A model generated the notes under the pieces. That model was not told the origin of the DNA. It was given only the letters and a program-made list of their open reading frames with translations, and made no database searches. Of a stretch of 64,000 bases of DNA, positions 34,933 to 46,500 are shown in pieces (the first letter of the stretch is position 1; each line of letters starts with the position of its first letter). Origin of the DNA: Istiophorus platypterus (lineage: Eukaryota; Chordata; Actinopteri; Istiophoriformes; Istiophoridae); NCBI GenBank assembly GCA_016859345.1, contig CM029124.1, positions 14,881,480 through 14,945,479 of the forward strand. Direction: 5' to 3'. Made by a program: the position numbers and the translations under genes.

Positions 34933-37900
34933 AATCCTTTTTGTAATCTGAATGTGAGAGGAGTTTTATCAGTGCCATTCACTTTAAGAAATGCATCAAG
35001 ATCCATAGCAGGCTTTGGGATTTGGGCTCTTGGCTTGATTTGAGCTGGCGGCCGGGTTGTTATGAAAATGGATCTGAGAGTGCTTCTGGCAAAGGCTGCA
35101 TGAACATCACTGGCACACACACAGCTTCTAGCAACACTGATCTCTTTCAACTCAAAGGTGCAAATAAAAACCATAGTTAGTTTTAAGTAACAAGTCACAG
35201 AGGAAAATTATGACAGAAAAAGGCTTGAAAATAGGAAATTATATCTGCAACAATTTAAAATCATCCAATTCCACCTGTTTAATCAACTTAATTTCGTTCT
35301 TTGCAATGTTGTAACCTCTCCACTTGTAATAAAACTGGACTTGGGTTGAATCAACAATCATCTGTGAAGGACATGAAACCTTTGAAAGAGTGGCGTCCGC
35401 ACTGCTTAATGACATGTTCCCTGAAATGTCCACAGTGAACATTTTTCTCTCTACGTATGTATTTAAGAAATAGATCATTTCTGTTGCTCACTGCTAATTT
35501 ACAATACAATACTGTTATCCTTAGAAAACAGCATTGAAAAACATGCTTTAGGACAATGTGATCTGTTATTGAAGTACACACTGAAGCCATCTTGTTCAAT
35601 TTGAATTAAGCTGACACAGTAATTCTTCCAGTAACCTAAACGTTTAATCTTTTCCAATGCAGAAAGCTTCATAGTTAGGTGCCTGACGGAAAACAATTTG
35701 AAATACATACCAGGTTACTTTCCTGACTGATGGAGGACCTGAACATGTCTGATGGCTGAGTATCATCCTCAGTCCTCTGGGAGATGGTTTCTGTGCCTTC
35801 TGCTCTGGAAAGAAGCACAGGTAGACAATAGCATTCTGCAAAGGGAACATGATGTGAGTCATGTTACATTACCGCAGAATGAGAATATATTGCAGCGAGA
35901 CTGTGTTGTAATTGTACAATTCATCTGAACAGCACTTCAGCACAGTATAACTAGAGCAGCAATGCTTCTCATGTGTCGATGTCGAAACAGCTTGACCCAC
36001 TATGATGGGAGGTAAAGCAGATGCCACTAGGTTTGATTTTCATTTTTTTTTTTGGTTTTTTGGCTAATCATTTTGTAATGATATATGAGAAAAGACAGAG
36101 GAAGACAAACGGAAGCTTGTGTTTTCTTTTGCCATTTTTCTGTTGAAACCCGTTGTTTGTTTTCTAAAGTTGTGATAGTTTCACTGTTTCAACCAAAGTT
36201 TGTTTCCTCCACAACTTGTTCTTAAATTAAATTGATATAAATGTTACTTTTGTGGAAAGATTTCTTTTGATTAACAAACTCGGTAAAAATACAAAGCACA
36301 GTTACTCTTGTGGCACATGAGACTGTAATGTCTTGACTGTTGTTTGCAACTGACTATTGACACACTCTTTGTTCATGATGAAATATTTCTTGTCACAGAA
36401 TAAGGTATTAATTTCAGTAAAGCCTGTTGTAACAAAAAAGGGGGCATTTAATTTGAAAAGAAATTTCTTCGGCTCTGAAAGTTTTCTTGCTTGTCTCACT
36501 ATCCTATTACTATGCTTTGCAGTCATCCTTATAAGCCATTAAAAGTGATGACTACTTTGTGATGAAAGTTAACAGATTTGTTTCAGTAAATTACAATAAA
36601 AAATAGAATTATCTTAACAAAACTCATGGCATCTTTGTGCATGTAACAAATACAGAAAGGACGACTTATTGCAGCCTTAACAACTACTGATGCTGTGTCT
36701 TGAATTTCTGGATCAGCTTTGTTCATAAATCTTTTTGTGCATTATCAGCACAGGTGTGCAATTAAGGTGGCATGTATTAGAATACGTTTTTGATAAGAAA
36801 CGCACCTTTGGGAAATCATCAGTGGAAGAGAATGAATTATGAATACAGGAAGGTCACAAGGTATCTGTCCATTGGGATTAAGTGTAGCCATAAAAAAACG
36901 TAGATTGCAATAAAAAATACACAAGTAGTGATACAACAGGAATATTACAGAATAGCTGAAAAAAACGCGCAAATAACTGGCACAAAAGGAATTTAAAAAA
37001 ATACATTTGTTTGACAACAAAGGAGGTCATTATTTTATTCAATTACTGGAGTTATTGCAGAGCTCTTCAGTTTCTGTCAATGTGCAACTTTAACTAGTCA
37101 TTACTCTGCTGTTCTACTAAAGATGATTAACTGTTTCTAATCACAGTTCAGTTTCAGTAAAACTCACTTTTGTTTCTGTTATTTTAAATGCATGTCTGTG
37201 CTTTATTGTGTTTTTAATGAGCTGTCAGAGCTATAAAAACTGCGCACTGTAACACTTGTGGCTGAAAAAAAAATGAGCTTTAATGGCGAATTTATGAGAG
37301 ATGGAAATTGTATTTCAATCCTTTTATGAAAAGTGTTTATGCAGTGAGCTGCAAGAAAATGTCACAAAACATAAATCGAGAAGTTTGGCAGTCAACTATA
37401 TTTTAATGTCAAAACAAACACTTATTGGTTTTAACTTTGCATTTCAAATAGTTACCTATGAGTCAAAGTGAAAGTCTTTGCTAACTGGATCGAAATGAGT
37501 TCAGTTAGGGAGGCCAAATGAGTCAAACCTGCTAAGCACCTGTTAATTATGTCTCATTTAAATGCTAAAATTAAATATGACTCACTGAAGATTTCAACAA
37601 ACCCGACTACAAATCATTTGCATAAATGCATTGAGCAGAGCCTGTGACAATGTGACTACACATCCAATGAATATATCCACTCACCTGTTTATATTCCTCT
37701 CTGCTTTGACCAAATCAGAGTATTTTTCTTTATCTACAGGAAAAAAACAAAACAATATGATAAAGAATATGTCAGTCTTAGATATCATCAGTAATAATCA
37801 TGTATAGGCAGACAGACTGCATGCAATGTGTACAATATATAGCACAGAGCGGTCAGTACATTCCATCACTGTGAAAAAAGTAAACCAATTCAAGGTGTTA

Positions 37901-38670
37901 TAAATATGACATTTTATGAGGAGTTTTGAGCAAATTTTGGAAATTTATTTATATCACCGATGTGATGTTTAGTTTGCCGGACATTATTTTAGTGTCTTTT
38001 ATTAAAATTTATTATTTCTTTTATCACAGTTTAGCTGAATTCCTTATGGACTATCTAGTTAGAGATAGAAAGGGGGCTTTAATTCAACAATGCATTTATT
38101 TGTGGTTAAAAAGGGCAGGTTTACTTTTTTTTAAGTGGAAGTTAGCATTTGATGATTGAATTAGTATTATTATTAGGGTTACCTGCTTAGTGTTTAGTCT
38201 TCCTTTCAGTCCCGTGACCCTACACTCTTAATGAGAGCCAGGCTTCAGGTGTACTAATCACAAAAGAGAATTCAAAGCGCTACAAGGACTTCAGCTCTGA
38301 TGTTTAAGGCACGGAAAATTACAGAGCATATACAGCTTCGTCACGTTGAATGACAGAAAGGCAGAAAGAAGTTAGCAGAAACATTGATGAGTTGCAGATA
38401 AAAGACACTACTCACTGAGTGTGCTGTTTTTTTTCTTCCACTCAGCAATAACATTCTATCAGAGGGTGAAAACCAATATCTACATCCTGTATGGCCCATT
38501 ATGCTCTTCACGAGCCAGCTTTAAACGCTGAGCGCATTTAAGGCATTATTATGATAATATATGAGGACTTCTTACCTCTTTTAACTCCGTATCATTCTGA
38601 GAGTCAATCAGAGTCTGTTTAATGATGTAAAACTTCAGAGAATGGATTAAGAAAAGAAATGTATTCGTTT
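34815..38670 (-). CDS. Candidate unrecognised gene: chain of phase-compatible exons (hypothetical)
   Basis: On the - strand, four short open segments with AG/GT borders join in frame: 38576-38670 (ending TLIDSQNDTELKE), 38416-38455 (NVIAEWKKKNSTL), 37685-37733 (KEKYSDLVKAERNINR) and 35711-35804 (AEGTETISQRTEDDTQPSDM..., ending SNL). A fifth, 35150 downward (KEISVARSCVCASDVHAAF...), is open in the matching phase to a stop at 34815 but runs through a poly-T/A slippage tract. Composition is charged: Lys/Glu-rich, then acidic Ser/Thr, then basic Pro-rich. No start codon or first exon was found, and I recognise no domain. It could be a small gene, a decayed gene, a lncRNA or chance. Confidence 0.25.
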
Positions 38671-38918
38671 CTAAATAAAAAAGTGATCAAAGATCCAAGG
38701 ACGGCTGAGCAGGAATGTCAATTATTTAACAACTAACTCATTCGGGACAGGTTGGTGAGCTTTCTTTACGAAACAAGTTAGCTGTAACCTGAAAGTTTTA
38801 GAAACAAGAAACTCAAATGGTCTGGCTTACGTTAACAAACTGTAGAAGAAATACCAATTTATAGCTCCAGAGCCACCTATTTAGGAAGTCTTACACACTT
38901 TGTAGGGGTTTATGTTGT

Positions 38919-38924
38919 TTTTAT
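38919..38924 (-). promoter_or_regulatory. Possible distal poly(A) signal
   Basis: AATAAA on the - strand (TTTATT on +), 1.57 kb beyond the KHDRBS2 stop. It may serve a longer KHDRBS2 3' UTR or nothing. Confidence 0.25.
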
Positions 38925-40344
38925 TAAATACTTTATGTACAAATACAGATTACACACAGAACAAAGCACGCACTATAAATTACACACTGTATATTGCTCA
39001 CTGATTTCAACCCAAACAGAAAGAAAATGTCTTTTGCACGATTACGATGATCTCACATGTTGTATCATTTAAAATCACAATGTAACTTAGTCTAACTTTA
39101 TCCTTTCATATCAGCTCAGTTTTACTATAAGGTCGTCAGTCTCATATAGTTGTCAGCTATGGGGAAACTTGTTGACTAATTTAGATTTCTGAACATTAAG
39201 CATTTTAAAAGAAATGTTTGGGACATTTAGTCACTTTGCCCTCAAGTCTTCAGTTCTGGAAAATGTTTGGTTACCATCTGTTGCCTTTAATGGAGTTTAT
39301 CAGGTCCTTTGTATTCAGAGCAGTGTGTGGTTCTCTGTGTGTTACCAAAATGATGACTTTGGCAAAACCGGTGAATGTTGGAATCAAACAGGAAGTGAAG
39401 CCTCGGCAGAACAGATCTGCCGCTCCAAGAGACAAATCTGAAAAAAAACAAAGAAACCCAAAAACGAACAAAGGGAAAAAAAAACTGCCCTTGACTTAGT
39501 TTTTATGTTTGTGAAAAATATGAGGCCAGTCTGAATCTCACAAGGTTAAGCTTGCACTATAAGGCTATAGACTGGAAAAGATCCACTTAAACCAGACCGA
39601 GCTCACAGGCAGACCAATCAGTTAACTGCAGAGATCGGTGAAGGAGGTGAGAAAAAATGATTTTAAATTTCATGTGAGCATCAAATTTAGCTCATCCTGC
39701 CTGTAAATTAATTTTGGTTGAACTAAAAGGAGCCAAGTGGGGTTGGTGTGCTATTTTTTTATACTGTGAAGAATGAGGAAAAATGAAATACTCCAGGGTA
39801 TTTGTATAACTGCAGGGGCATCTCGGAAAATGTGTGAAAAATTGAACCTTTTAATAGTTTCTTGTTTTTTATTAGTTTGCGTTTCTTTGTTCCCCCTCTC
39901 CAAGTCTGATAACTGCAATGATGTGTTCTGTGATACACAGCTATGACTTGCTCAAGTCCAACATGTCTCCCATATCCCTCGGTCAAATCAAGAAGTTGTG
40001 ACTCTCTGATTGCTCAGTCTGGCTTACTGAGACTCTTGACAGGCAAAAATATTGTGTAGCCTTATCCTGGTGTTACAGGATCGGCCTGTAAATCCTGATA
40101 ATCACTATATTAAAGGCAATAAATGGGAACTGATTTGTCAAAATATGAGAAATCTTTTTAATGTAAAAAATCTGAAACAACTCTGGTTTTTGGGCAGATA
40201 GAGGTGGAATGAAGGGCATTTAAACAGCCAATTTTAAGAACAACCTTCCTGTACATGGATTTCTTCTCTGTATTTTTCATAAAATGACTCCACCCTTTAA
40301 GAATAAAAAACCCAGGATATTGCAATAATGTTAGATTTTGTGGA

Positions 40345-40350
40345 TTTATT
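40345..40350 (-). promoter_or_regulatory. KHDRBS2: KHDRBS2 proximal poly(A) signal (AATAAA)
   Basis: AATAAA on the - strand (TTTATT on +), about 140 nt beyond the stop codon. It is the nearest canonical signal. Brain-expressed genes often have longer 3' UTRs, so it may not be the only one used. Confidence 0.5.
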
Positions 40351-40489
40351 TGCTATATTGGGTTAATTTTAATTTCAAATCCTGTAGAAGACGGACAAAA
40401 AAGTAAATGCTACAACATTTTATGAAGAATTTAAAAAAAAAAGGAAAAAAAGAAAGTTTGAAATTGGAGGTCACATATGTGGAGCACCT

Positions 40490-40584
40490 TCAGTATCTAC
40501 CATAGGGATGTTTCCTGTAGCCCCCTCTTGTCAGCCGTAAAACAGGGGCTTTGAGACTTGGACGGGTGGTCGCCCACTCCTCCT
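40490..40584 (-). CDS. KHDRBS2: KHDRBS2 last coding exon and stop
   Basis: EEWATTRPSLKAPVL then RGGYRKHPYGRY and TGA. Human KHDRBS2 ends EEWATTRSSLKAP...RGGYREHPYGRY. The final Arg/Tyr-rich motif is the nuclear localisation signal type of Sam68-like proteins. The exon starts with two bases completing a Glu codon after TTCACAG. Confidence 0.96.
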
Positions 40585-43500
40585 CTGTGAAGAGAATTAA
40601 AAACGCATGGTAGAGATGCGCTGCACTCACTGTGCTGAGAGAGCACATGACACCAAGTCAAACTGTGAGCTCAGGTTTCATGTGCTACCCTCTCACAGCC
40701 CATTTCACCAAAGACAAGAAAATTCAAGCTTGCAAATTCCATCCCAGGTACTACAGAGGCTCCTCTCCATAGAAAATTAATTTCATAAGCCCTTTGCCCT
40801 CTGTTGGACCAATACTGAGATCTGACTGTCAGCAGCGCCTTCCTTAGAGCCAAATTACATAAAGATGGCCACCTCTGCTGCATGGCACATTGCACTGCTT
40901 CCAAATAAGAAAGTGTTTATGGAGCAGAAAATCAAATCATTGCCCCCTTGGTTTTGGTTTGGGCCGACCTCAACACCCCAGTGCACAATTCATTGTGCTG
41001 AAAATGAATGAGCCTGCAAACCTGCTGTGGCAACTAGCTTATCACCGCTGTCATGTGACGACCTTGTAACTCCACTTCTGGCAATTTTAACATTGTTTTT
41101 AATTTAAAGTTTGCATGTTTTATATAAATTTTTGGGGAAATATGAAGACTCCTTTGCTTCTAAATTTATAAAAACTACTTTCTGAGCAGGTGAGGTTTTG
41201 GAGATCTCGGATTTTTTTTTTTTTTTACCTGACAGTAGTGTTATAGTGCAGCAGAGGTTACTCAGCCGATATTAACAGCCTTTCTGGGATAAGTCTATGT
41301 GGGCACATATCCCAAAGGCGAAAAACTCAACCCTTACAACAGGCATTGGTTAGCCCCTAGAGCTTCCACTGGCACATTTTACTGTTCTCGTGAAATGCTG
41401 CTTGTAGCCAGGAAGGTAAGAAGGGTGAAGCATGGAGGAGCAGCTCCCTGGGTGAGGATGATTAGAAGTGGTCTGGAACCACAAGGCATTTCCCTTTGTT
41501 TCTCTGCTGTGAAACACATTTTAAATATCAACACAGCAGTGGAGATTGTGTGACCAAGAGGTTTTTTCCTTGTTAGGAATGAATTTAAATAAGGTCCAGG
41601 GAGGTTTGTCAAAATGTTTGTGACCCATGTTTGGATCAGCGAAGTTCAGCTCATAGTTCTGCAAGGTGGAAAATAGGCTGTTCTTACCATAGTTGTTGTA
41701 GGATTCATCACTGGTTCCATGTCCATATTCGTAATATTCTGAAATGCTAAATGAGACAGAGTGGAAACATCCCAGTCAAAATAAAGTCACATTTGTTCAT
41801 GTTGAAGGTTATTGAAAACTATTTTCAGGGTAGGGCTTTAATTTTTCTATATTTTTCTCATACTCAATACACCCCATCACAATGAAGAAACAAACAGCGG
41901 CTCTTATTGTGCCCATCATGTATTTGTGTCAAAAGCCCATTCATTCCTCCTAAATTCACACACACACAAACACACATATATGGCAAAGATATATGACAAA
42001 AAGAGGAATAAGCTATATCAGGCTTGTGCTACAAAGGATGTGTTACTTTGATCAATTCATTGTTGTTTTTTTCTTCTCTTTTTATGGGATTTGTTGATGG
42101 TAAGAAAAATATAGAATATCCGCATACATCTCCTTTAATAACAAAACAAAATGCTAGTTCATGGTTCATACTAAATGCCATCGGTAAACAAAGTAATTTA
42201 TGTTGAGGTCTTAACTTATTATTAATGAACATATGTAATGCTGAAAGGTTGAAACATGATAATGACCCGTAACACAGCTGCAGTTTTCACATAATGTGCT
42301 GCAAAAAAACCGGACAGATGGTGATATAAAATGTTTGATTGACTAGGAAAGGCTTTTTTCATTTATCAAGCATTTTTGGTTAAAAATCACCTCTTTGACT
42401 GATTGCTGTAGTTATCCTCATAGGCTTCATAACTCTCTTCATCGTATTCTCCACCATATCCATCATCATAGCCCTGCAAGGAAGCAGACTGTAAGCACTA
42501 ATGTTGTGTCCTCGTCTTTATCCAGTCTTACTGGTTACAGGTGAATATAAAAAAACACAATACTTAGTTTCATAGGCAAAGTCCATTACTTTGTGTCCAT
42601 CATAGGAGAGGAAACAGGAAAAATTAATGACCAGCAGAGATTATTAATTGAGGTTTTCAGGGGGACCATGTCTCACTAGTGGAGCCTGATGGACACCCTC
42701 TGAGTCTTAACAGTAATATGGATATCAACTATTGATAAGTTACTATTTTGTAAGCAAGCACAAAAAGCCAGCAAGTAACTACAGTCATTTTCAGTAACAA
42801 TAAAAGGGCTAAACAGCATGCAGCACACATTAAAGTTCTCTTAAATTTATAAACAAATTGTATAGATGTTTTGCACAATGTTTCTCCTCCAGCCACCTGT
42901 TATTGGTAACCGCATAAAATATTATAGACCCCATTCTGTACAGCTGCAAGGCACATAAAACACCTATATATTACCCTTGTTTTTATATTTCTCATAAACA
43001 CATAGCACTGTTTTCCTATTTGAACATCAGCCTTGCATTTTACAAAGAAAATGTTAGTTTAATGTAATTATGTAATGAGAATAATTTGTTACTTTCATTT
43101 CTCATCAGGGGGAAAAAAAAAATTCTGCAGTGAAAAGACTACTTCCATTATAAATCTCTGTGTTGTGTCTCAGTCTTTCTTCCCCAGTCTGTTAATCCAG
43201 TTAGTGACTCGTTACATCTACAGAGAACCCTGTTCTCAACCCACTTATGTAAGTAACCTGGTTTGGAACATTTCAAGTAAACATTATAACTCGGTTAGAA
43301 GGAGAAAATACACAAGGGCCGCCTAAGGAGCTGCTAATATCAAATACACTGACATTAAATTGGTTATTGTGGCATGTAAACATGTCACTCCTTTCACTTT
43401 AGTCTTGCCTATATCTGCATAAACCATATAATGTTCACATAATCAACTCAGGATCATCAGTTCTTTACCATTTATTAGACAAAATCACTGAGGGTTTGCT

Positions 43501-46500
43501 CCTTCTTTTCATCTATTTACTTCTGGGGGACTAAATGATGTAATTTCCAATGGGGATAGGGCATGTCCCCTTTTAGAGGATGTTTGTCCTGGATTTCGCC
43601 TATCAGGTAACACTAAGGCTGCCTTATCATCTTGGAGGAGTTTGTTGGAATAAAGATGGGACATAATTTATCATAAACGATCAGGTCTTTATCAAGGAAA
43701 ATAAGAGTGACTAAAGGGCTTGTTTCAAATGTTTATCTAAATTGCATACCACTACTATTATTACAGTGATAATTATTAATAATAATTAATAATAATTCAT
43801 GACGATCTGTTATTTGCTAGCTTGATATATACACTGTAGACCCCAATTCTAAAACCTAACCTGAACCTTTCATATGTCTGAAGAAAGTACTCAACACAGT
43901 ATCCTGTTATATGTTTATTCATGACAAGAGGGGTAACCAATCCTAGCAGACCAGGGGTTCACGTAAACAGCTTAACCTGACTAACATTAACACTGGAGAA
44001 AGGCCAAAGTGTGTGCAGAATGGTAAACTTCGCTATTGTCTGCTCTTGTAATTGTTGGATCTTGCTCATTTAAGGAGATTTAGTGGAGTTTAAAGTGCTT
44101 ATGTTTCTTTTCCACCGTGATCTAATCTCCTCTAATCCTTTCCGAGCATGCTGTTTCAAATCAAGCTCCACCATGATACATACAAGTGTTCGGCTCTTTT
44201 TAGAGATCGAATACATTTTAAATCGGAAGAATAAAACGTGTTGAAAGCTTCAGTGGAGCTGGTTAATGCCAGATGCGGTCTCAGCAGCGCATTATTCCTC
44301 CATGTCTGCCTGTAACAATGGAGCAATACCATTTCGCATTAGGTGTGGCTGCTTTTGATAATGCTTTGTGGCACGAAAGCAGACACATAAGTGTGAAGGA
44401 CATCAAGTACAATTGTGACACTTGTACACACTCTCCCTCTCCAATCGGGTAATGCTGATTCAAGCAGCTCTGGTTCCTGTGTGGCTTTATTTGTGTGAAC
44501 ATGAATTTGACTAAATTAAAGTTAAGGATTATGTAAGGGATTAAGTTGTTCAGGGGATCCAGTACTTCTCCTTTTCTTGCATGAGTCTTTCCCCTGAAAG
44601 GCAGAGTCAGAGACCTGCATATCTCAGTAATTGACCATTTTGTTAGCAATCCCACTGGATAACTGTAAAGCAATCAGTGGATTAATTTCACTCAAATGTA
44701 TTATAAAAATAAACCTAAAGTTAGGATAGAGAAATTAAGGACTGTGAAGTCATGGAGAGCTTGAGTTGAAAAGGGTCATTTTTACCAGTGAACCAGCTTC
44801 AGACATAGAAAAATGTCAGGGTTGTTCTTAGCTATAGAAAATAAATAACTAAATGACAGAGATACTGGATTCGTTTGGACAAATAATAACCCTACACACT
44901 GTTTGTTTACTGAACGGATGTGTGCGTGCTCAGCTCACCATGAGGAAGGTATTGATAAAGTTCTCTGAGTCATGCTGCTGTTTACATTTTCTAACACAGC
45001 AGTCCTCTGGTTCATGCTTTTGAATCTAGAAAATACTATTTTCCAAGATACACTTTCTAAAGAAATACTATTCCCACATTTCACTTGACTAAAACTCTAG
45101 GTCACCACTTACTGTTGAGTTTTATTTGATACTTAAAAGTTGCTGTATTCAAGTAAACTTGTGAGATCATATTTTTCAGTAATATAAATGAACTGTGACC
45201 TAAGTAATGGACTGTCTGCTAAACGCCATTCCTGAGCAGCCATTGTCCAGTCATAGCTTAGTGATAGTAACAGGCCATGGCAGGTCTGGCAGTAAAATTG
45301 ACGACAAAAGAGGAGAGAGAGAACACAGCAATTTGAGTCTGCAACTCAGCCTGCAAGTCAACAATTGACAGCGTCCGAGCCCGGATTTGTAAGAGCAGAA
45401 TTAGATTTGAGCATGCAGTCCCAGTCGTGTGTGCTCTCTCAACTTTCTCCAGCAGTTTTTATGGTTCCTGAGCACTTGAGTTACTTGCACTTGTGCTGCG
45501 ACAAGACACACCCACATCTTGTCATCAGGGCCATGGATTTTTCACATTAGGAAAAAATCCATGGTCAGCTTCGCAAAATTTTGCTCCTCTGTAAGTAGGA
45601 ACCGGCGACAATATGAACGTTGAGGACACCATGTGATTTATGTATTTTATGCCTACATGTCGTATTCTTTCTTCAACAATTTCAGTTATTGTGGCTGTGT
45701 GGATGTACACTGTATGGCAATTCAACTGATCCCCTTTCCGCTGCCTAGTTTATTCATGCCGGTATGTCAGATTTGCATCATGCCTATTCTTAAAATGTCG
45801 TTATTCTGAAGTAGCCCATAGTAATTTATTCATTCCAACAAATCCAACAACTAGTCGGATCAGTTAACTGAACCCCCCATATCAGACTCATGAGATTTCT
45901 GAGGGCAGCTTTCAACTCATTGGTGTAAACGAGCCTCATGCATAAAGGTTTTTTTGTATAATAATTCTAATAAATGTATCTTTTTTAAAATTATATAACC
46001 TTGACCCTGCATCTGCTTTAGAAAACTGCTTGAGCTTTTATTTTGAAAGTAGAAGAATGTTTCTAACAAGATGACCCTTCTCTTACAGGTCAAACTGAAA
46101 AGATGATGCTCTGCTGTCACTTTGTCTGTGATCAGTAAATTCAGAGGGTCAGAAGGGGGCACGCAAGAAAACAATCCTCTTGTTTGTTCATATCATTTGT
46201 TATGATCACTATTCCCCACACACACAAATCGAACTCTGAGCATTGCGCTAATAAATGGTGTTCTGAAGCAGCACTTTTCATTTAGCATCCACTTTAGAAA
46301 TTAATTTTTCAAATAATTTTTGCAGATAAATTAACTACATATGTTTATAGATGTCTGACGACAAGTGAGAGTGATGAGATGTGTGGTGATAACCAAGCTA
46401 TCTCCATGACAGCCAAGCACAGCTCTGTCTGCTGAGGAAGACAATGAGATGTGGTTCAAAAATCCGGAAAGAAATATTCAAATAAATATGAACATTTATT

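Larger units (their letters stand above)
21545..40344. other. Intergenic region between convergent PRIM2 and KHDRBS2
   Basis: About 19 kb, with the supported elements listed separately. The GC-richer blocks around 26.5-27.9 kb, 28.0-28.3 kb and 31.1-32.0 kb have few stops or repeats but no splice-consistent coding chain, and look like conserved non-coding DNA. The stretches 23.2-24.6, 29.0-30.7 and 36.0-37.6 kb show nothing I can name. Confidence 0.6.

Noticed and set aside
34793..34978. Lysine-rich - strand open frames
   Set aside because: They are produced by the poly-T tracts on the + strand, and the composition is low-complexity.
35644..35862. 72-codon - strand frame across the 35.7-kb candidate exon
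   Set aside because: It is in a different phase from the splice-consistent reading (AEGTETISQ...) and runs through both candidate splice sites. Only the spliced reading was kept, at low confidence.
39214..39499. Overlapping + strand frames ending in a Lys-rich tail
   Set aside because: The tail comes from an A-rich stretch, and the two frames overlap in different phases with no recognised motif.
38576..41746. Idea that the 38.6-kb candidate exon is an alternative last exon of KHDRBS2
   Set aside because: The phase would fit, but the exon at 40490-40584 supplies the conserved C-terminus, so there is no need for it. RNA evidence would be required.
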